This document shows, piece after piece, positions 60,092-64,000 of a stretch of DNA of 64,000 bases. The notes under the pieces are model-generated. The model searched no databases. It was not told where the DNA came from and was given only the letters and a program-made list of their open reading frames with translations. The stretch lies in NCBI RefSeq assembly GCF_030816615.1, contig NZ_JAUSYD010000001.1:3348001-3412000 (forward strand). The letters run 5' to 3'. The number at the start of each line of letters is the position of its first letter. Positions within the stretch are counted from its first letter, which is position 1. The DNA comes from Streptomyces sp. B1I3. GTDB taxonomy: Bacteria > Actinomycetota > Actinomycetes > Streptomycetales > Streptomycetaceae. Both the position numbers and the translations under genes were made by a program.

Positions 60092-60988
60092 TCAGACGGT
60101 GATGTCCTTGCCCGTGAAGCGCGCCCAGGCCGCCGAGCCGAACACCGCCGCGTACAGCGCCTGCAACCCCAGGTTCCTGACGATCTCGTCCCAGCGGACC
60201 GGATCGCGCAGCAGGTCCGTGAAGGACAGCCAGTAGTGCGGGAAAAGGTAGGGGTGGATCACGTCCAGCTGCGGCATCGCGTCGAGGATCTGCACGGTGA
60301 TCAGCACCCCCACGGTGGCGGCCATCGCCGCGATCCCGCTGTTGGTGAGTGTCGAGACGAACAGTCCGAGCGCCGCGAACCCTGTGAGTGAGGCCGCCAC
60401 CGTCACCGCGATCAGCCCGGCCCGCAGGAGCCCTTCCCCGAATCCGATCCGGGTACCCGAGATCGTCGTGACCTCCCCCACGGGGAAGAGCAGAGCCCCC
60501 ACCGCGAGCGCCGACACCGCCACGACCAGGGTCGCGACGAGGCAGAACGCCAGCACCGACGCGTACTTCACGAGGAGCAGCCTGGTCCGGCCCGCCGGAG
60601 CGACCAGCAGGTAGCGCAGGGTCCCGCCGCTCGCCTCGCCCGCGACGGAGTCGCCGGCGACCACGCCGACCGCCATCGGGAGGAAGACGGGAAGCGTCGC
60701 CGAAAGGGCCGCGAAGACCAGGAAGAGGCCGTTGCCGGTGACCTGGGCGAGGAAGGCCGGGCCGCCGGGACCGCCCGGGCCCGCCGACGAGCCGTCCCCC
60801 GTCTCGATCCGCACGGCGATCCCGACGAGCAGGGGCACGGCGGCCAGGACACCGAGCAGGGCCAGGGTGCGCCACCGGCGCAGGGTGGTGGTCAGTTCGG
60901 AGCGGAGGAGCCCGAAGGTCCACAGGGCACGGCGAGGTGCCGCGGGTACGCCGCCCTCGGCGGCCGCGGTGACGTCAGCCCGCGACAT
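60092..60988 (-). CDS. ABC-2 type transporter permease
   Basis: A 298-residue membrane protein with six predicted spans and the GTLRYLLVAPAGRTRLLLVK segment typical of NatB/ABC-2 permeases. ATG 60988 lies inside the end of the ATPase gene (14-base overlap). Probably an exporter; substrate unknown. Confidence 0.9.
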   Translation of the reverse strand: MSRADVTAAAEGGVPAAPRRALWTFGLLRSELTTTLRRWRTLALLGVLAAVPLLVGIAVRIETGDGSSAGPGGPGGPAFLAQVTGNGLFLVFAALSATLPVFLPMAVGVVAGDSVAGEASGGTLRYLLVAPAGRTRLLLVKYASVLAFCLVATLVVAVSALAVGALLFPVGEVTTISGTRIGFGEGLLRAGLIAVTVAASLTGFAALGLFVSTLTNSGIAAMAATVGVLITVQILDAMPQLDVIHPYLFPHYWLSFTDLLRDPVRWDEIVRNLGLQALYAAVFGSAAWARFTGKDITV

Positions 60989-61967
60989 CGAAGCCCTCCC
61001 CGGTGAGTGCGACGAACGCGTCCTCCAGCGAGGCCCGTTCGACGCCGAAGGACCGTACACGGACGCCGCCGCGCACCAGAGCGGCGTTGAGGTCGGCCAG
61101 TTCCACGTCACCGGGCGGGGCGTCCGCGCTCACCCGGTCCCCGTCGCTCACGAGGCCGGTCGCGCCCTGCTCCGTCAGGATGCGGACTGTGTCGCCCGGG
61201 TCGGGGGTGGTGACGGCCAGTCTGCCGCGGGCGCCCGCCGCGAGGTCGGCGACCGGGCCCTGGGTGAGGAGCCTGCCGCGCGCCATCACCGCGGCGTGGG
61301 TGCAGACCTGTTCGATCTCGTCGAGCAGGTGGGAGGAGAGGAAGACCGTGGTGCCCTCGGCCGCCAGGTCCCGGACGAGGGCCCGGATCTCGCGCATGCC
61401 CTGGGGGTCGAGGCCGTTGGTCGGTTCGTCCAGGACGAGCAGCCTGCGCGGCCGGAGCAGCGCGGCGGCGAGCCCGAGGCGCTGCTTCATGCCGAGCGAG
61501 TAGGCCTTGGCCTTCTTGCCTGCCGCGGCGGCGAGGCCGACCCGGTCCAGGGCGCCGTCGACGCGTGCGCGCCGGGTCCGCGGATCGGCCGACGGGTCGG
61601 CGCAGTCGTAGCGCACGAGGTTGTCGCGGCCGCTCAGGAACCCGTACGGCGCGGGCCCCTCGATCAGTGCGCCGACGTGCGGGAGGACCGTACGGGTGGC
61701 GGCCGGCATGGGACTGCCGAGGACGCGCGCGGTACCGGAGGTCGGGTCGATGAGGCCCATGAGCATGCGGATCGTCGTGGTCTTGCCCGAGCCGTTGGGG
61801 CCCAGGAAGCCGAAGACGCTGCCGCCCGGAACACTGAGGTCGAGCCCGTCGACGGCCAACTGCCCGCCCCGGTAGCGCTTGGTGAGGCCACGGGTCTCGA
61901 TCACCGCGCCCTCTCGCGGCCGCCCGGCCGGCTCCCTCGCCACCGCCCCGGGCGCTGTGCCGGTCAT
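60975..61967 (-). CDS. ABC transporter ATP-binding protein
   Basis: A 330-residue ATPase: Walker A GPNGSGKTT at residues 56-64, signature YSLGMKQRLGL, Walker B LLVLDEPTNGLDP and the switch His in FLSSHLLDE. The C-terminal ~80 residues form the NatA/DrrA-type accessory domain ending near LEDAFVALTGE. ATG 61967 has GGGAG upstream; GTG 61973 is an alternative. Coupled to the ABC-2 permease. Confidence 0.93.
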   Translation of the reverse strand: MTGTAPGAVAREPAGRPREGAVIETRGLTKRYRGGQLAVDGLDLSVPGGSVFGFLGPNGSGKTTTIRMLMGLIDPTSGTARVLGSPMPAATRTVLPHVGALIEGPAPYGFLSGRDNLVRYDCADPSADPRTRRARVDGALDRVGLAAAAGKKAKAYSLGMKQRLGLAAALLRPRRLLVLDEPTNGLDPQGMREIRALVRDLAAEGTTVFLSSHLLDEIEQVCTHAAVMARGRLLTQGPVADLAAGARGRLAVTTPDPGDTVRILTEQGATGLVSDGDRVSADAPPGDVELADLNAALVRGGVRVRSFGVERASLEDAFVALTGEGFDVAG

Positions 61968-62012
61968 ACGCACTCCCGTCCCTTCCCGCCGTGTGCGGAC
62001 ACGACCGCCATG

Positions 62013-62057
62013 GCCGCGCCGCCCCGCCGTACGGAGCGTACGGCGGGGCGGCGCGGC
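62013..62057 (-). terminator. 21-bp hairpin between the LolA-like and ABC genes
   Basis: A perfect 21-bp stem (62013-62033 with 62037-62057) with a 3-base loop, 14 bases after the LolA-like stop. Probably terminates or attenuates transcription before the ABC genes. Confidence 0.8.
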
Positions 62058-62071
62058 GCGGACGGAACGTC

Positions 62072-63301
62072 CTACTCGGCGGTGTCGGCCGCCTTCACCA
62101 GCGCGTCCTTGGTGACCGCGCCGACGTACACCTTGCCGTCGTCCGTCATCAGCGCGTTGACCAGGCGCGTCCTGAAGACCGTGCCGGAGCCGAAGTCGCC
62201 GGTGACCTTGTCGCCGAGCGCGTCCAGGAACTGCTGCGCCTGGGCGGGCATGTCCCCGGAACCGTCGGCCGGGAGGCCCGCGCCGCCCGGGAGCTCGATC
62301 TCGGCGACCGCGTTCCAGCCTTCGCCGATGACGTTGACGCCCTTGAAGTCCTCCAGGGCGCCGAGGTCCTGCTGCGCCTTGTCCGTCGCACCCTTCTTGC
62401 CGGCCTCGGCCTTCAGCTCGTCGGCCTCGGTGACCTCGGCCCCCTTGGGCGGGGTGAAGGAGAAGGAGGACGCGTCGGGCTTCGCGAAGTCGACCTTCGT
62501 GAAACCGGCGTCGATCGCGGCCTTGCCACCGCTGCTCGGGGACAGGGTGAACTTCAGGGGTACGCCGGTCGAGGCGTCGACCGCGACCCGGACGGATCCG
62601 ATCGTCGAACCGGACTGCTTCGGCTTGATCAGCAGCTGGTACGCGTCACGTCCCGCCACCTGCGCCGTGCCGTCGACCGTGACCGACGTGGTGTCGTCGG
62701 CCGCCGCGAGGGCTTCCTCGGCCAGCTCCTTGGGAGTGGTCGGCACCCCCTTGGGCGCCGTGTGCTTCCCGGCCTTCCCGCCGGTCTCCTCGGACCGCGC
62801 GTGGTAGACCTCGTTGCTCTCGCTGTCGTACGCCCAGACGTCGTCCCCGTTGTGGACGACGCTGTACTCGGAGCCCTCGCCGAGGATCGACAGGCGCTGC
62901 CGGTCGGGGCCGTCGGCCGCCACCCGCAGCGTGTGCGTGCCGGACGCCAGCTCCATCAGCTTCGCGTCGGGGGCGGCGCTCGACGTGCTGTCGCTCCCCT
63001 GGCCTCCCGGCGCGAAGGAGCCCGCGAGCCCGCCGAGGGAGGGGATACCGAGGTCCGTGCTGATCTTGACCGTGCCGGACAGCTGCTCCTCGTCCGAAGC
63101 GGCGATCTTCTCGACGAGTTCCTGCGCCGTGATCTTCGGCAGGTCCGGGTCGCCGGAGTCCGCCAGCGCCGGGACGAGTCCGATCGTCACCGCCGCCACC
63201 CCCGCCACCGCGACGGGGACCATGTAACGTGCCGCCTTCCGGCGGCCCACGACAGTGCCCGTGGCCTCGCCGGTCGTCTCCGCGCTGTCGTTCGATGCCA
63301 T
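62072..63301 (-). CDS. Secreted LolA-like/DUF2092 protein
   Basis: A 409-residue exported protein. Arg/Lys-rich start then one N-terminal hydrophobic segment (about residues 27-47) acting as signal or anchor. The body has the LolA/RseB-like alternation of strands (HTLRVAADGPDRQRLSILGE, VWAYDSESNEVYHARSEE). ATG 63301 follows GGAGGT. It lies upstream of the ABC genes on the same strand but behind a strong hairpin. May bind lipids or sense envelope state; not established. Confidence 0.8.
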   Translation of the reverse strand: MASNDSAETTGEATGTVVGRRKAARYMVPVAVAGVAAVTIGLVPALADSGDPDLPKITAQELVEKIAASDEEQLSGTVKISTDLGIPSLGGLAGSFAPGGQGSDSTSSAAPDAKLMELASGTHTLRVAADGPDRQRLSILGEGSEYSVVHNGDDVWAYDSESNEVYHARSEETGGKAGKHTAPKGVPTTPKELAEEALAAADDTTSVTVDGTAQVAGRDAYQLLIKPKQSGSTIGSVRVAVDASTGVPLKFTLSPSSGGKAAIDAGFTKVDFAKPDASSFSFTPPKGAEVTEADELKAEAGKKGATDKAQQDLGALEDFKGVNVIGEGWNAVAEIELPGGAGLPADGSGDMPAQAQQFLDALGDKVTGDFGSGTVFRTRLVNALMTDDGKVYVGAVTKDALVKAADTAE

Positions 63302-63511
63302 GTGTGCTCTACCTCCGTGGTCGGCGGCTGCCATCCCGTTGCACTCGTCCACCCCTCGCCGCCATTCTCACCCGATGTGGTCAGGAGTGGTTGTTCTCCA
63401 TCTGACCAAATCGGGCGGCGACAAGCGTCAACCCCCGGGAGCAACTGTCGCTACCTCTCCGGGATGACAACGGGGGGGTCGTAGCCCCTAGGGGGAGCCG
63501 CCGACGCGGGG

Positions 63512-64000
63512 TCAGCCCGCGCGGTGCACCACGGCATCGCACAGCTCTTCGAGCGCGGCCTTCGCGTAGCACTCGGGGAGGGGCGCCAGGGTGGCCCTCG
63601 CCTCCTGTGCGTAACGGACGGTGTCCCGCCGGGCCTGCTCCAGTGCCGGGTGCGCGCGGAGACGGCTCAGGGCCGTGGCGAGCCGGTCGTCGTCGGCGAG
63701 GTCGCCGTCCAGCAGCTCCACGAGCTCGAGGTCGTCCGGCTTGCCCTCGGCCGCCGCCTGCGCGCGCAGGTGGAGGACCGGGAGCGTGGGGATCCCCTCA
63801 CGCAGGTCGGTGCCGGGTGTCTTGCCGGACTCGTGCGAGTCGGAGGCGATGTCCAGTACGTCGTCGGCGAGCTGGAAGGCGATGCCGAGCCGTTCGCCGT
63901 ACTGGGTGAGGATGTCGACGACCGATTCGTCGGCCCCCGCCATCATGGCGCCGAAGCGGCCGGAGACGGCGACCAGGGAGCCGGTCTTGCCGCCCAGCAC
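63512..64000 (-). CDS. Polyprenyl diphosphate synthase, C-terminal part
   Basis: Only the last 162 residues are in the window; the frame continues past 64000. The second Asp-rich motif (GIAFQLADDVLDI) and KTGSLVAVSGRFGA place it with long-chain (all-E)-polyprenyl diphosphate synthases. Beside respiratory genes it is likely to make the menaquinone side chain, but the first Asp-rich motif and the chain-length residues are outside the window. Confidence 0.88.
   Translation of the reverse strand: MLGGKTGSLVAVSGRFGAMMAGADESVVDILTQYGERLGIAFQLADDVLDIASDSHESGKTPGTDLREGIPTLPVLHLRAQAAAEGKPDDLELVELLDGDLADDDRLATALSRLRAHPALEQARRDTVRYAQEARATLAPLPECYAKAALEELCDAVVHRAG

Overview
The window is a high-GC actinobacterial chromosome segment, almost certainly Streptomyces. 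The signs are strong third-position GC bias, frequent GTG starts, chained GTGA start/stop overlaps, a 1161-residue RpoB read from a TTG start, a NusG with a long acidic N-terminal extension, and gene order matching the Streptomyces rpoBC and second-nuo neighbourhoods. There is no rRNA, CRISPR array, transposase or replication origin.

Left end (1-6285): the distal end of a phage tail and lysis module on the + strand. It holds a partial tail protein, a Gp37-like tail protein, a hypothetical protein, a tail fibre with a collagen-like stretch, two tandem peptidoglycan amidases, and two small membrane proteins of holin type. It is followed by an L,D-transpeptidase lipoprotein with a TTA leucine codon (6472-7404) and a strong bidirectional terminator.

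Information-processing block (7489-20872, all - strand): rpoC, rpoB, rplL, rplJ, a lipoprotein, rplA, rplK, nusG, secE and tRNA-Trp, with an attenuator-like rplJ leader and clear terminators. RpoB has Asn at the position equivalent to E. coli Ser531.

Middle (21087-35305): aspartate aminotransferase, adenosine deaminase, murB, a TetR/MFS efflux pair with palindromic operators, a HadA/HadB-like dehydratase pair, rpmG, tRNA-Met, tRNA-Thr and tRNA-Tyr, an amidohydrolase that looks catalytically degenerate, small enzymes, yajQ, ogt, YccF and HtpX membrane proteins, and an MscL-type channel with a C-terminal zinc ribbon.

Respiratory block (35441-52861): a second complex-I-like operon, nuoA-B-C-H-I-J-K-L-M-N, with no D, E, F or G. 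nuoI is broken by a one-base shift. Divergent from it lie two sensor kinases that share 309 identical bases (the second also frameshifted near its end) and a NarL-type response regulator. Next come korA and korB, a 2-oxoacid:ferredoxin oxidoreductase. Because this Nuo set lacks the NADH-input module and sits beside a ferredoxin-reducing enzyme, a ferredoxin-linked, proton-pumping role is a plausible inference.

Right end (52913-64000): an HxlR regulator divergent from an SDR reductase, RarD, an FAD monooxygenase, small enzymes, a HAD phosphatase, a TetR regulator with an ABC-2 exporter, a secreted LolA-like protein, and the C-terminal half of a polyprenyl diphosphate synthase, likely for menaquinone side chains.
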